Positions 42,722-51,769 of a DNA stretch of 64,000 bases are shown one piece after another. The position numbers and the translations under genes were made by a program. This stretch comes from Bradyrhizobium erythrophlei (lineage in GTDB: Bacteria > Pseudomonadota > Alphaproteobacteria > Rhizobiales > Xanthobacteraceae), in the NCBI RefSeq assembly GCF_900129425.1, contig NZ_LT670817.1, positions 1,302,001-1,366,000 on the forward strand, in the 5' to 3' direction. Below the pieces are notes generated by a model. That model was given only the letters and a program-made list of their open reading frames with translations, did not search any database and was not told the DNA's origin. Numbering within the stretch: position 1 is the first letter of the stretch; every line of letters starts with the position of its first letter.

Positions 42722-43072
42722 TCAGGTGCGTTCAGCCTTGATGATTTCGGTCATGGTTACGCCAAGCTTGTCTTCCACCAGCACCACCTCGCCGCGCGCC
42801 ACCAGCCGGTTGTTGACATAGATGTCGATGGCTTCGCCGACGCGGCGATCGAGTTCGAGTACAGTCCCGGGCCCGAGTTTCAACAGTTCGCCGATATCCA
42901 TCTTCGAGCGGCCGAGCACCGCCGAGACCTGTACCGGCACGTCGAACACGGCTTCCAGGTCGGCGGCGACGCGGGACGCCTGTTCGTCCTCGTGATAGGT
43001 CACGTCGTTGAGCGGCGGCGCGTTAGCGGCGTTGAGATCTGGAAGCGGGACCTGTGCGTCGGTGTCACTCAT
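42722..43072 (-). CDS. fliN: flagellar motor switch protein FliN
   Basis: 116-residue C-ring protein. Short N-terminal linker (MSDTDAQVPLPDLNAANAPP), then the SpoA domain: DLEAVFDVPVQVSAVLGRSKMDIGELLKLGPGTVLELDRRVGEAIDIYVNNRLVARGEVVLVEDKLGVTMTEI. Interacts with FliM and FliG in the cytoplasmic ring, and with FliH for export. It lies 18 bp after fliH and precedes flbD. Confidence 0.96.
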   Translation of the reverse strand: MSDTDAQVPLPDLNAANAPPLNDVTYHEDEQASRVAADLEAVFDVPVQVSAVLGRSKMDIGELLKLGPGTVLELDRRVGEAIDIYVNNRLVARGEVVLVEDKLGVTMTEIIKAERT

Positions 43073-43090
43073 GGTTCAATCCTCATGGCC

Positions 43091-43717
43091 TCAAGTTGCG
43101 GCCTGATTGCGGGACGCCATGTAGCGCCCGACAAGTTCGTTGATCTTTGCCTCGATCGCCACGCGCTCCAGCACCACGCCACCATCGGCCCACTCGATCC
43201 TGCAATCGCCGGTCTCGATTTCGGGCTCCGCCAGGATCACCAGGCGCCCTTCGAAACCGCTTTGCTTGGCCAGCCGCTCGATCCGATCGCGGGCAGCCTC
43301 GTAAAGGGAATCGTTGATCCGAACCACCAGATGCGGCGTCGATACCAGATGCGAGAAGCAGTCGCTCACCAGTCCGGTGATCTCGCCAAGCGGCTCGCTG
43401 GAAATCAATTCCCGGCACAGCTTGCGCGCCACGGCAACCGCGACATCGACGGCTTCGGTTTCCATTCGGGTTTCAATGCCGGAAAAGCGCGCGGCGATGC
43501 CCTGGATGCCTAACCGGATCTCCTCGAGCGCCAGCGCGGAACGGCGGTCGCTTTCCGCCTTCGCCTCGCGCTGCCCGGCATCATAGCCCTCGCGATAGGC
43601 GCGGGCCTCGGCCGAGGCGATCTTCTGCGCGATTTCCGACGGCGTGGCGGGCCGCTCACGCGACTTGTCTGGCGCCGAGAAGTCCATGTCGAACAGGAAT
43701 TTGGCGGGGGCGGCCAT
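43091..43717 (-). CDS. fliH: flagellar assembly protein FliH-like
   Basis: 208-residue protein in the position of FliH, the stator that regulates the flagellar export ATPase FliI. It starts MAAPAKFLFDMDFSAPDKS. It has a charged helical middle (PSEIAQKIASAEARAYREGYDAGQREAKAESDRRSALALEEIRLG), which fits the FliH coiled-coil stalk, and the C-terminal DSLYEAARDRIERLAKQSGFEGRLVILAEPEIETGDCRIEWADGGVV typical of FliH/HrpE. Its start overlaps the fliG stop by one base. The alphaproteobacterial form is divergent, so the assignment leans partly on position. Confidence 0.87.
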   Translation of the reverse strand: MAAPAKFLFDMDFSAPDKSRERPATPSEIAQKIASAEARAYREGYDAGQREAKAESDRRSALALEEIRLGIQGIAARFSGIETRMETEAVDVAVAVARKLCRELISSEPLGEITGLVSDCFSHLVSTPHLVVRINDSLYEAARDRIERLAKQSGFEGRLVILAEPEIETGDCRIEWADGGVVLERVAIEAKINELVGRYMASRNQAAT

Positions 43718-44799
43718 CAGTACACCAGCTCGTCGTCGGCGCGGTTCTTGGTCAGCGTGATTTCGCCCTTGGCCGCGAGATCCTTGGCAAGATTGACAAG
43801 CAGCGCCTGCGCCTCGTCGACATCGCGCAAGCGTACCGGTCCCATTGCCCCCATGTCGTCCAGCAGCATCTTGCCGGCGCGGGATGACATGTTGCCGAGG
43901 AAGAAGCCGCGTACCTCCTCGTTGGCGCTCTTCAGCGCGACGCCGAGCTTGTCCTTGTCGATGTTGCGCATCAATGTCTGGGCGGAAGCGGAATCGAGCT
44001 TGATGAGATCGTCGAAGGTGAACATCAGCGCCTTGATGCGTTCGGCGGATTCGCGGTTCTCCTCTTCCAGCGAAGTGATGAAGCGGGTTTCGGTCTGGCG
44101 GTCGAAATTGTTGAAGATCTCGGCCATCACCTCGTGGGCGTCGCGGCGGCGGGTCTGCGACAGGTTCGACATGAATTCGGTGCGAAGCGTCTGTTCGACG
44201 CGCTCGATCACTTCCTTCTGCACCGCTTCCATCCTCAGCATCCGGCCGATCACGTCGAGCGCCATGTCCTCGGGCAGGATCGCCAGCACCCGGGCGGCAT
44301 GCTCCGACTTGAGCTTCGACAGCACCACGGCGATGGTCTGCGGATATTCATTCTTGAGATAGTTGGCGAGCACCTCTTCCTGAACGTTGGAGAGTTTCTC
44401 CCACATGTTGCGACCCGCCGGGCCGCGAATTTCGTCCATGATGCCGCTCACGCGCTCCGTGGGCAGGTATTGCTGCAACAGCCGTTCGGTGGCGTCGAAC
44501 GTTCCCATCAATGCGCCGGACGCCGACATCCGCGACACGAATTCGAGCAGCAGGTCTTCCACCACGTCGGCCTCGACGGTGCCAAGCGTCGACATATGCA
44601 TCGACAGTTCGCGCACTTCGTCGTCGTCGAGCAGCGACCAGACCTTGCCGCCATATTGTTCTCCCAGCGCCAGCATCAGGATCGCGGCGCGTTTCGGGCC
44701 GCTCATTTTCGGACCCTTGGGACGATTCGCCTGCCGGCTCGCCAATTGGGCGATGACGGTGGAGATATCGTTGGCGTTTGTGGTTTGCGGTACGGCCAT
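43717..44799 (-). CDS. fliG: flagellar motor switch protein FliG
   Basis: 360-residue rotor protein linking the MS ring to the C ring and generating torque with the stators. SGPKRAAILMLALGEQYGGKVWSLLDDDEVRELSMHMSTLG is the N-terminal domain; NEYPQTIAVVLSKLKSEHAARVLAILPEDM is the middle-domain EHPQ-like motif, here EYPQ; the C-terminal torque helix region is DDLIKLDSASAQTLMRNIDKDKLGVALKSANEEVRGFFLGNMSSRAGKMLLDDM. It lies 6 bp after fliF. Full length. Confidence 0.97.
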   Translation of the reverse strand: MAVPQTTNANDISTVIAQLASRQANRPKGPKMSGPKRAAILMLALGEQYGGKVWSLLDDDEVRELSMHMSTLGTVEADVVEDLLLEFVSRMSASGALMGTFDATERLLQQYLPTERVSGIMDEIRGPAGRNMWEKLSNVQEEVLANYLKNEYPQTIAVVLSKLKSEHAARVLAILPEDMALDVIGRMLRMEAVQKEVIERVEQTLRTEFMSNLSQTRRRDAHEVMAEIFNNFDRQTETRFITSLEEENRESAERIKALMFTFDDLIKLDSASAQTLMRNIDKDKLGVALKSANEEVRGFFLGNMSSRAGKMLLDDMGAMGPVRLRDVDEAQALLVNLAKDLAAKGEITLTKNRADDELVY

Positions 44800-44805
44800 G
44801 TCAGA

Positions 44806-46434
44806 TCACGCAGCCGGCTCGGTGAGCCATTGACGAACGATGGAAGCGGTTTCGTTGGGGTTTCGCTCGGCCAGCTCGCCGACGCGATGCACCGACTGGG
44901 CGTGGACCTGGCCCTGGACCTGGGCGACGTCGATCAATTGCGCGGTGGCGTTGGTGCCGGGAACGAGGCTTTGCCCGCCTGCGCCGTCGGCTTGGGCGCT
45001 GCCGTCGGTTAACGCCGGTGCCGAACCGGCGCCGGTGAGCGAGGGGACCTCCTCGGAAGCCAGGATGCGCTTGACCAGCGGCCGGATCACCATGAACAGC
45101 ACCACGAGGCTGAGCAGCATCATGACTCCGAGTTCGATGACGTACATCACGTCGTCCTTGGTGAATTGCAGCATGCCGAGCAGGCCGGTCGGCTCGGCGA
45201 GCGGGGCCACCGCCGGCGCTTCGGCGAATTTCAGGTTCACGACCTCGACCTGGTCGCCGCGCTTCTGATCGAAGCCGATCGCCGAGCGCACCAGCGTCGC
45301 GATCCGCTCCAGCTCCGCCTTGCCGCGTTCCTGATAGACCATTTCGCCTTTTTCATTCTTGGAATAACTGCCATCGACCAGCACGGCGACCGAGATACGG
45401 TTGACCCGGCCGGCCTCTGTGACTTCGGTCTTGGTGGTGTGGGAGATTTCGTAGTTGTTGGTTTCCTCGGTTTTCTTGCTCTGGTCGCGCGCCGGCGTCG
45501 CAGTGTCCTGGCGCTGATTGCCCGGCAATTCGTTGTTGACGGTGACCTGGCCGTTATTTTCGGCGGTCGCGCTGGATTCTTCCCGGGTCTGGCTCGAGCG
45601 CAGCACCCGGCCTTCGGGGTCGAACTTGTCCGAGGTCTGGGTAACCTTGTTGTAGTCGAAGTCGGCCGAGAGCTGGACGCGGGCGCGGCCGGCGCCGACC
45701 ACGGACGACACGATCGCCTCTACCTCATTGCGCATTCGCTTCTCATAGGCGGTGCGGCGATCGTCCCCGACCGCGCTATCGGTGTCGCCACCCGCGCCGT
45801 CGGCGAGCAATTGACCGGCCTCATCGACGATCGACACCCGCTGCGGCTTCAGGCCGCTGACGGCGGAGGCGACCAGGTGGCGGATGGCGCGAATCTGCTG
45901 CGGTTCGAGCGTCCCGCGCACGCGCACGACGATTGAGGCGGATGGTTCGGGCGTCTCGCGCGAAAACAGCGGCCGCTCGGGCAACACCAGATGGACCCGG
46001 GCCGCCTGGATGCGGTCGATGGCGCGAATGGTACGGGCAAGCTCGCCCTCGAGCGCGCGCAAATGATTGATGTTCTGCACGAAGCTCGTGGTGCCGAGCG
46101 CGTCGGATTTGTCGAAAATCTCGTAGCCAACGCCGCCGCCCTTGGGCAAGCCGCCCTCGGCGAGCTTCATGCGCAGCCGCGTGACCTTGTCCTTTGGCAC
46201 CATGATCACCGCGCCGTCGTTGCGCAGTTCGTAAGGGATCGCCTGGCGTTCCAGGTCCTTGGTGATGGCGGAGGAATCCTCGAGGCTGAGGTCGGTAAAC
46301 AGGGTGGTCATCTGCGGCGTCGTGACGCGCATGATGACGAACGCGAAGAAGCCGATCAGCGCGGCTGTCACCGCGACCATCGCCATCAACCGCGACGCAC
46401 CCAGACCCTTCAGGAAGCCTAAAAGACTCTGCAA
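44806..46434 (-). CDS. fliF: flagellar MS-ring protein FliF
   Basis: 542-residue membrane ring protein. The N-terminal membrane helix is LMAMVAVTAALIGFFAFVIM. Periplasmic ring-building domains follow: TTLFTDLSLEDSSAITKDLERQAIPYEL and ARVHLVLPERPLFSRETPEPSASIVVRVRG. A low-complexity insert (QTREESSATAENNGQVTVNNELPGNQRQ) follows, then the second helix VIELGVMMLLSLVVLFMVIRPLVKRIL and a FliG-binding C-terminal tail (RVGELAERNPNETASIVRQWLTEPA). The start is TTG at 46434 (QSLLGFLKGLG), after GGGGCGG. First gene of the operon. Confidence 0.96.
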   Translation of the reverse strand: MQSLLGFLKGLGASRLMAMVAVTAALIGFFAFVIMRVTTPQMTTLFTDLSLEDSSAITKDLERQAIPYELRNDGAVIMVPKDKVTRLRMKLAEGGLPKGGGVGYEIFDKSDALGTTSFVQNINHLRALEGELARTIRAIDRIQAARVHLVLPERPLFSRETPEPSASIVVRVRGTLEPQQIRAIRHLVASAVSGLKPQRVSIVDEAGQLLADGAGGDTDSAVGDDRRTAYEKRMRNEVEAIVSSVVGAGRARVQLSADFDYNKVTQTSDKFDPEGRVLRSSQTREESSATAENNGQVTVNNELPGNQRQDTATPARDQSKKTEETNNYEISHTTKTEVTEAGRVNRISVAVLVDGSYSKNEKGEMVYQERGKAELERIATLVRSAIGFDQKRGDQVEVVNLKFAEAPAVAPLAEPTGLLGMLQFTKDDVMYVIELGVMMLLSLVVLFMVIRPLVKRILASEEVPSLTGAGSAPALTDGSAQADGAGGQSLVPGTNATAQLIDVAQVQGQVHAQSVHRVGELAERNPNETASIVRQWLTEPAA

Positions 46435-46506
46435 ACCAACCGCCCCATAGATTCGGCTCCAGAAGCCGACTGGGCAATTATTGCCTATGGGATGGTTTCG
46501 ATATGG

Positions 46507-46520
46507 TTAACGAAGGTTAA
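46507..46520. promoter_or_regulatory. CtrA-like half-site pair TTAA-N6-TTAA upstream of fliF
   Basis: TTAA-CGAAGG-TTAA, 73 bp upstream of the fliF start. It is one base short of the usual 7-base CtrA spacing. It lies between sciP (a CtrA inhibitor) and fliF, which makes it worth noting, but is weaker than the exact sites at 1187 and 4192. Confidence 0.3.
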
Positions 46521-46545
46521 GAGCGGTGGCGAAACTTCAACATGG

Positions 46546-46580
46546 GAAAAATCGGCCTCGCACAGCGAGCCCGATTTTCG
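46546..46580 (-). terminator. rho-independent terminator after sciP
   Basis: AAAATCGG (46548-46555) pairs with CCGATTTT (46571-46578); after one mismatch CTCGC pairs with GCGAG, with an ACA loop. On the - strand the stem is followed by a T-run. It starts 28 bp after the sciP stop and separates sciP from fliF. Confidence 0.85.
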
Positions 46581-46607
46581 TCTAATGCCGCTGATTCTGG
46601 CGAGCGT

Positions 46608-46883
46608 TTATTGGCGATATTGCTGGATGCGCGTGGTGCGCAGCCCCGCAAGGCCATGCTGATCGATGGAAAACTGCCAGGACAGGAATTCGTCGACGGT
46701 CAGCGTATAACGGCTGCAAGCCTCCTCGAGGGAGAGCAGGCCGCCGCGGACAGCGGCAACGACTTCGGCCTTACGGCGAATAACCCACCGTTTAGTGCCG
46801 GGCGCGGGCAAATCCGCAATTGTTAACGGACTGCCGTCAGGCCCGATGACGTATTTTACCCTCGGGCGATGGGGTTCTGTCAT
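46608..46883 (-). CDS. sciP: CtrA inhibitor SciP (DUF1153)
   Basis: 91-residue helix-turn-helix protein that in Caulobacter binds CtrA and blocks its transcription activation after S-phase. MTEPHRPRVKYVIGPDGSPLTIADLPAPGTKRWVIRRKAEVVAAVRGGLLSLEEACSRYTLTVDEFLSW is nearly the consensus of the family. The ATG at 46883 is chosen since it starts the conserved MTEP; an upstream GTG adds seven unlikely residues. Its location between flgD and fliF, with its own terminator, links cell-cycle control and flagellar genes. Confidence 0.96.
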   Translation of the reverse strand: MTEPHRPRVKYVIGPDGSPLTIADLPAPGTKRWVIRRKAEVVAAVRGGLLSLEEACSRYTLTVDEFLSWQFSIDQHGLAGLRTTRIQQYRQ

Positions 46884-47005
46884 GGCGTACTCACAAACTC
46901 TCAACCACTGAACTCACGATAACAACCTACGCCCCGCGACTTAAAATTTGCCTAAGCCCAAGGCTTCAATACGAATCTCCTTGAAAATGCCTGCAAACCG
47001 TTCTG

Positions 47006-47030
47006 GCCCGGCGTCTGAAAGACGCCGGGC
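47006..47030 (-). terminator. stem-loop after flgD
   Basis: Perfect 10-base stem GCCCGGCGTC / GACGCCGGGC with a TGAAA loop, 67 bp past the flgD stop on the - strand. No strong T-run, so termination is probable rather than certain. Confidence 0.6.
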
Positions 47031-47097
47031 TGAGGCAGATTGTAAACGGACTGATAGTTTATCCGGCGGCTCGATTGTGCCGGCCTGGGCTTCGGGA

Positions 47098-47805
47098 CTA
47101 GTTCACGATGCTCTGGATCTGGCTGACGGTGTAAGTCGAGCCGTTGATCGACAGCAACGGAGGCGATTGAGTGAGATCGACCGAATTGACCACGCCCTGG
47201 ACCTGCGTGGTAACGGCGACGGTGTTGTTCGAGGAGTCCTTGGCGGTGGCCGTCATGGTGTAATTGCCGGAAGAGTATTGGGTGCCGTCACTGCCTTGGC
47301 CGTTCCACACGAAGGGCTGGTTGTTGCCCGCGGTTACGGGATAGCTGCCCGAGAACACGGTCTGACCGGTGCTGCTGGCGATGGTGACGTTGAGGGTTGA
47401 ATTGGTCGGAATGCTGAGCTCCCAGGTCGCGCTGCCGTTGGTCAGTCCCGCCGTGCTGCCATTGACCACCGCGGTCTTGCCGACGAATCCGAGCGCCTGG
47501 GTCGATTGCGCGGTCTGCTGCAAGGATACCAGCGTCGCCAGTGAATCGTTGGTGTTGAGCTGCTGCTGGACGCCGGCGAATTCGACCAGCTGCTGGGTGA
47601 ATTGGTTGGTGTCCAGCGGACTGAGCGGGTTCTGGTTCTGCAATTGCGTTGTCAGCAGGGTCAGAAAGCTTTGAAAGTTGCCGGCAATTTGCGAGGACGC
47701 CAGCGCATTTGCAGCCGACGCCGATGAGCCTGACGAGGAGGAAGAGGCGGGTAGGGGCGTCGTCCCCGAAACGACCGGGCTGGCTGTGGCTGATGTTGTT
47801 GTCAT
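47098..47805 (-). CDS. flgD: flagellar hook assembly protein FlgD
   Basis: 235-residue hook-cap protein needed to polymerise FlgE. It starts MTTTSATASPVVSGTTPLP and has a Ser-rich linker. The conserved N-terminal block is QIAGNFQSFLTLLTTQLQNQNPLSPLDTNQFTQQLVEFAGVQQQLNTN. The C-terminal FlgD Ig/Tudor domain has WELSIPTNSTLNVTIASSTGQTVF and PFVWNGQGSDGTQYSSGNYTM. The ATG at 47805 follows GAGGAGACG, which decides it over a longer upstream frame. It lies 10 bp after fliK, coupled to it. Confidence 0.96.
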   Translation of the reverse strand: MTTTSATASPVVSGTTPLPASSSSSGSSASAANALASSQIAGNFQSFLTLLTTQLQNQNPLSPLDTNQFTQQLVEFAGVQQQLNTNDSLATLVSLQQTAQSTQALGFVGKTAVVNGSTAGLTNGSATWELSIPTNSTLNVTIASSTGQTVFSGSYPVTAGNNQPFVWNGQGSDGTQYSSGNYTMTATAKDSSNNTVAVTTQVQGVVNSVDLTQSPPLLSINGSTYTVSQIQSIVN

Positions 47806-47815
47806 GTCCGTCTCC

Positions 47816-49465
47816 TCAGACGCTAATGTCCACGCCGCTGCTCGATCCGAGCATACGGCCATATGATCGTCCCGCGACCGCGGTGGGGATGGCGGCATCC
47901 TCGCTGATGACGAGGTGCTGCGCGTTGCGGCCGTTTTGGTTGCCGCTGTTCTGACCGGAAGAAGACTGGTCGCGCAGGCTGAATTGCAGGCCATTGTCGC
48001 CGGTCTTGAAACCGGCATCATCGAGCTGACGCTGAAGCTGCGGTGCGTCCTGACGCAGCATCGACAGCGTTTCCGGCTTTTCGACCGTCAAATGCGACGT
48101 CACCTGGCCGTTGCGATCGACATCGATGCGAACATCGATGCGGCCAAGGTCGGCTGGATCGAGCCGGATTTCGAAGCTGCTCTTGCCGTTTTTGGCCGAT
48201 GCCGCGATCTCAAGCGCCAGCCCGCTCAACGGCACGGCCGCATGGCTCGCCGCCGTGACGGTCAATGGACCGACCGGAGCCGCCGTGGCGGCAATGGCGG
48301 GCAGCTGCGGCTGGATCGAACCGGTCGCCTGCGCGCCTGTATCCGATGGGCCTGTTGGGGCGTGTCCGCCGACCGGCAAACTGTCATGGGCCGACGCGGC
48401 GGATGCCGATATCGATGGGGGATCGCCCGAGGCATCGGCTTTCGCCGTGTCGCTGCCATTCCCGGCCTCCGGCTTGCCTGCGATGGCCGGTTGCTGGCCG
48501 GCGTTTTGAGCGGCGTCAGCCGGTGTCGCTGTAGCCGACGGATCGGCGTTCCCCGAAGCCGTATCTGAAGCGCCCGACGCCGCGGTCTTCGCTTGCGTCG
48601 CTACCGGCGCCTTGAGCGGCGTGGCTTTCGCGATCACCGGCGCAGCGTTCGCGACGGCCAATGAGCCATCGGTTGCCGCGGTTGCATTGGTCGGCGTTGC
48701 CTGACCCTTCGCGCCCGTGGCGACCGCGTCGCTCGGCGCCGCCCGGACGTTCTTTGCGCTAGCGTCCGCGGCTGCGACGGCTGCATTGGTTGCGGTAGCG
48801 GATGCCGATGCGGCCGCGGCGGAGCCGGTCGTGGTCTGCGCCGGTGCAGCGGCGGCCGACGAGGTGCCCGCCGACGAGGTGGCCGCGATCGCCGCCGCCG
48901 CAATGGCGAGCGGTGTCGTCGCATTGCCGGACCCAGCCGGCGCTGCAGGCGCATTGGTCGAGGCGATGATGACGGGAATCGCAACGGCGATCGGGTTCGG
49001 CATCGTCACGGACGGTCCGCCCGGCTGCGCCGCGGCGCTCGGATCGGCCGCGGAAGTTTTATCGGAAGACGATTTTCCGGTTGATTTCGAGGTGCTGGCT
49101 TTCGAGGAATCGGAATTCGAACCGGTCTGCTGGACCGTATTGCTGCTGGTGCTGGTATTGGCGCCGGATGGCTGACTGGCGCTGGAGTTGCCGGCGGATG
49201 AATCGTTGCTTGCGGCCTGGTTGGCGGCCGAATTGGCGGGCGGCGGGGTGTTGTCCGAGGCGGCGGGCGCGTCGTCGTAGCGGCGCTGCGAGGCGGGTTG
49301 CGCCTGCGCGGATAAGGTCGCGCTATCGTTGCTAGTGTTGGGGGTTGTGTTGCTGTCCAGCAGTGCTCCGAAATTATCGGCTCGGGAAGGCTGGTCGTAC
49401 CGCGCGGGCCTTGGCGGGGCCTGGAACGACAGGTTTGTCGGTGCATCTGACGTCACGCTGGTCAC
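47816..49465 (-). CDS. fliK: flagellar hook-length control protein FliK
   Basis: 549-residue secreted molecular ruler that stops hook growth. The N-terminal two-thirds is low-complexity, very rich in Ala, Ser, Thr, Gly and Gln, typical of FliK. The C-terminal switch domain is IAASAKNGKSSFEIRLDPADLGRIDVRIDVDRNGQVTSHLTVEKPETLSMLRQDAPQLQRQLDDAGFK, with FEIRLDPADLGRI diagnostic. The start is GTG at 49465 (TSVTSDAPTNLSF). It precedes flgD by 10 bp, forming a two-gene hook-assembly unit. Confidence 0.93.
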   Translation of the reverse strand: MTSVTSDAPTNLSFQAPPRPARYDQPSRADNFGALLDSNTTPNTSNDSATLSAQAQPASQRRYDDAPAASDNTPPPANSAANQAASNDSSAGNSSASQPSGANTSTSSNTVQQTGSNSDSSKASTSKSTGKSSSDKTSAADPSAAAQPGGPSVTMPNPIAVAIPVIIASTNAPAAPAGSGNATTPLAIAAAAIAATSSAGTSSAAAAPAQTTTGSAAAASASATATNAAVAAADASAKNVRAAPSDAVATGAKGQATPTNATAATDGSLAVANAAPVIAKATPLKAPVATQAKTAASGASDTASGNADPSATATPADAAQNAGQQPAIAGKPEAGNGSDTAKADASGDPPSISASAASAHDSLPVGGHAPTGPSDTGAQATGSIQPQLPAIAATAAPVGPLTVTAASHAAVPLSGLALEIAASAKNGKSSFEIRLDPADLGRIDVRIDVDRNGQVTSHLTVEKPETLSMLRQDAPQLQRQLDDAGFKTGDNGLQFSLRDQSSSGQNSGNQNGRNAQHLVISEDAAIPTAVAGRSYGRMLGSSSGVDISV

Positions 49466-49856
49466 GGGCGGCCTCTGGCGATGAAACTTGACCTCAGATC
49501 AGCAAGGACCGGGCCACCCCGGCTTTCAAAAAATAGTTATAGATTTCAATGGCTTAATACGGGATAGAGTAAACTGCGGAACCACGGCGGCGACTGCCTT
49601 TTCTGCCCGGCGGCAAGATTTGCCGTTCGCGGCATGTAAAAGAGGCTGGTGCGATTGCCTGAGAAGAATACGGCCTATATTAAGAGGGCTGCTTTGCAGC
49701 CATTTCCGATCAAGCGAACCCGCTTTGCCGGAAACCGCTCCAGAGCTCCATAGGCTCGCAAGCGGCTTTCCAAACGCAAACGGGCTCTTTGGTCGCAAAA
49801 TGGCTTCCTGATCGCGAAGTGCTGGATGCCGCCGCGATCGCATCAATGACCGAACC
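49466..49856. other. 391-bp intergenic region between fliK and mnmA
   Basis: No gene is supported. The middle (about 49525-49580) is A+T-rich and could hold promoters for the divergent neighbours. Short frames on both strands lack family features. Confidence 0.6.
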
Positions 49857-51062
49857 ATGCTCAACAGTCTGGATCTTGAAGGCCGTCCGCAGGACACAAG
49901 GGTTGTCGTCGCCATGTCCGGCGGCGTCGATTCCTCGGTCACGGCGGCGTTGTTGAAATCGGAAGGCTACGACGTCGTCGGCATCACGCTGCAGCTTTAC
50001 GATCATGGCGCGGCCACCCATCGCAAGGGCGCCTGCTGCGCCGGGCAGGACATCCACGACGCCCGCAATGTCGCCGAGCGGATCGGCATCCCGCATTACG
50101 TGCTGGACTATGAGAACCGCTTTCGTGAATCGGTGATCGACAGTTTTGCCGACAGCTACGCCTCTGGTCAGACGCCGGTGCCTTGCATCGAGTGCAACCG
50201 CTCGATCAAGTTTCGCGATCTGCTGGCGACCGCGCGCGAACTCGGTGCGTCGGTGCTCGCCACCGGGCATTATGTGGCATCTCGCCGGATGCGCGATGGG
50301 TCGCGCGCGCTGATTTGTGCCGCCGACGCCGATCGCGACCAGAGCTATTTCCTGTTCGCGACCACACGTGAGCAACTCGACTACCTCCGCTTTCCGCTGG
50401 GCGACATGACCAAACCGCAAGCCCGCGAACTGGCGCGGCGCTTCGGCCTCACGGTCGCGGACAAGCAGGACAGCCAGGACATCTGCTTCGTGCCCACGGG
50501 ACGCTATACCGACATCATCAGCCGCCTGCGGCCGAATGCCGTGGAGCCCGGCGACATCGTCGACCTCGATGGCCGCGTTATCGGCAGGCATCAGGGCATC
50601 GTACATTTCACCGTCGGCCAGCGGCGGGGATTGGGCATCGCCTCCAGCGCGCCGCTCTACGTGGTGCGGCTGGATGCGGCCAGCCGCCGTGTCGTGGTCG
50701 GCCCGCGCCAGGCCTTGCGGATGGATCGCATCGTGCTGCGCGATGTCAACTGGATCGGCGACGGCGCGCTGGATCGCGCGGTCGGCGAGGGTCTGGAGAT
50801 TTTCGTGCGGGTGCGATCGACCCGCGCGCCGCAGCCGGCGTGGCTCCGCGCGGTTGATGGCGGATATGAAGTCGAACTCGTCGCCGGCGAAGAGGGCGTA
50901 TCCCCCGGCCAGGCCTGCGTGTTCTACGATGCACCCTCGGGCCAGGCGCGCGTGCTCGGCGGCGGATTCATCCAAAGCGCGGCCGCGAAGAGCGCAGCGG
51001 CCAAAGGCGCGGCAAGGGAAACCATCGCGCCGCAGCCCTTCGTCGAGGCGATGCGCGGATAA
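49857..51062 (+). CDS. mnmA: tRNA-specific 2-thiouridylase
   Basis: Makes 2-thiouridine at position 34 of tRNAs for Lys, Glu and Gln. 401 residues. PP-loop AMSGGVDSS (SGGVDS at 21-26) binds ATP. QTPVPCIECNRSIKF carries the catalytic Cys of the MnmA pair, and DSQDICFVPTG the second Cys. HFTVGQRRGLGIA and QACVFYD are the beta-barrel domains. It starts at the ATG at 49857 after a long leader. The C-terminal tail (AAAKSAAAKGAAR) is low-complexity. It lies 16 bp upstream of the methyltransferase gene. Confidence 0.97.
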   Translation: MLNSLDLEGRPQDTRVVVAMSGGVDSSVTAALLKSEGYDVVGITLQLYDHGAATHRKGACCAGQDIHDARNVAERIGIPHYVLDYENRFRESVIDSFADSYASGQTPVPCIECNRSIKFRDLLATARELGASVLATGHYVASRRMRDGSRALICAADADRDQSYFLFATTREQLDYLRFPLGDMTKPQARELARRFGLTVADKQDSQDICFVPTGRYTDIISRLRPNAVEPGDIVDLDGRVIGRHQGIVHFTVGQRRGLGIASSAPLYVVRLDAASRRVVVGPRQALRMDRIVLRDVNWIGDGALDRAVGEGLEIFVRVRSTRAPQPAWLRAVDGGYEVELVAGEEGVSPGQACVFYDAPSGQARVLGGGFIQSAAAKSAAAKGAARETIAPQPFVEAMRG

Positions 51063-51078
51063 AGTTTCAGGGCGGGGC

Positions 51079-51717
51079 ATGGCTTCAGATATCGACCGCG
51101 CGGGGGTCGCAAAGGCTTATGGGCGCTGGGCGCCGGTCTACGATCTGGTGTTCGGCAAGGTGTTCGACCACGGCCGGCAATCGACCATTGCGGAAGCCGA
51201 CAAGATCGGGGGGCGGATTCTCGACGTCGGCGTCGGCACCGGATTGTCGCTGTCGGATTATTCGCCGACCACGAAATTGTGCGGCGTCGATATCTCCGAA
51301 CCGATGCTGCGCAAGGCGCAGAGCCGGGTAAGGGCGCTGGGTCTTCGCAATGTCGAGACGCTCGCGGTCATGGACGCCAGGAATCTGGCCTTTTCGGATT
51401 CATTTTTCGACGCCGTGGTGGCGCAATATGTCATCACCGCGGTGCCCGATCCGGAAGCCACGCTCGATGATTTCATCCGCGTGTTGAAGCCCGGCGGCGA
51501 GCTGATACTGGTCAATCACATCGGCGCCGAGAGCGGCCCGCGCCGTCTTTTCGAACTGGCGTTCGCGCCGCTGGCGCGGCGGCTCGGCTGGCGGCCGGAA
51601 TTTCCGTGGGCGCGCCTGGTCGATTGGGCGGCCAAACACGGCGGCGTCACCCTGACCGAGCGCCGCCCGATGCCGCCGATGGGGCATTTCTCCCTGATCC
51701 GCTATCGCAAATCCTGA
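51079..51717 (+). CDS. SAM-dependent methyltransferase, PmtA-type phospholipid N-methyltransferase
   Basis: 212-residue class I methyltransferase close to rhizobial PmtA, which methylates phosphatidylethanolamine towards phosphatidylcholine at the inner membrane. VAKAYGRWAPVYDLVFGKVFDHGR is the PmtA-type start. SAM motif I is ILDVGVGTGLSL (46-57), motif II LCGVDISEPMLRKAQ, and VVAQYVITAVPDPEATLDDFIRVLKPGGELILVNHIGAE follows. The ATG at 51079 follows AGGGCGGGG. Linked to mnmA by 16 bp. PmtA identity is likely but not proven. Confidence 0.85.
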   Translation: MASDIDRAGVAKAYGRWAPVYDLVFGKVFDHGRQSTIAEADKIGGRILDVGVGTGLSLSDYSPTTKLCGVDISEPMLRKAQSRVRALGLRNVETLAVMDARNLAFSDSFFDAVVAQYVITAVPDPEATLDDFIRVLKPGGELILVNHIGAESGPRRLFELAFAPLARRLGWRPEFPWARLVDWAAKHGGVTLTERRPMPPMGHFSLIRYRKS

Positions 51718-51769
51718 AATCGCGGGACGTTCGCACGGAACATCCGCCGGGCCTGGCCGTTTTCCCCGT

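Noticed and set aside
46435..46455. Sigma-54 promoter (TGGCAC-N5-TTGC) before fliF
   Set aside because: A loose match (GGGCGG...TTTGCA) overlaps the TTG start codon itself, leaving no leader. Not credible.
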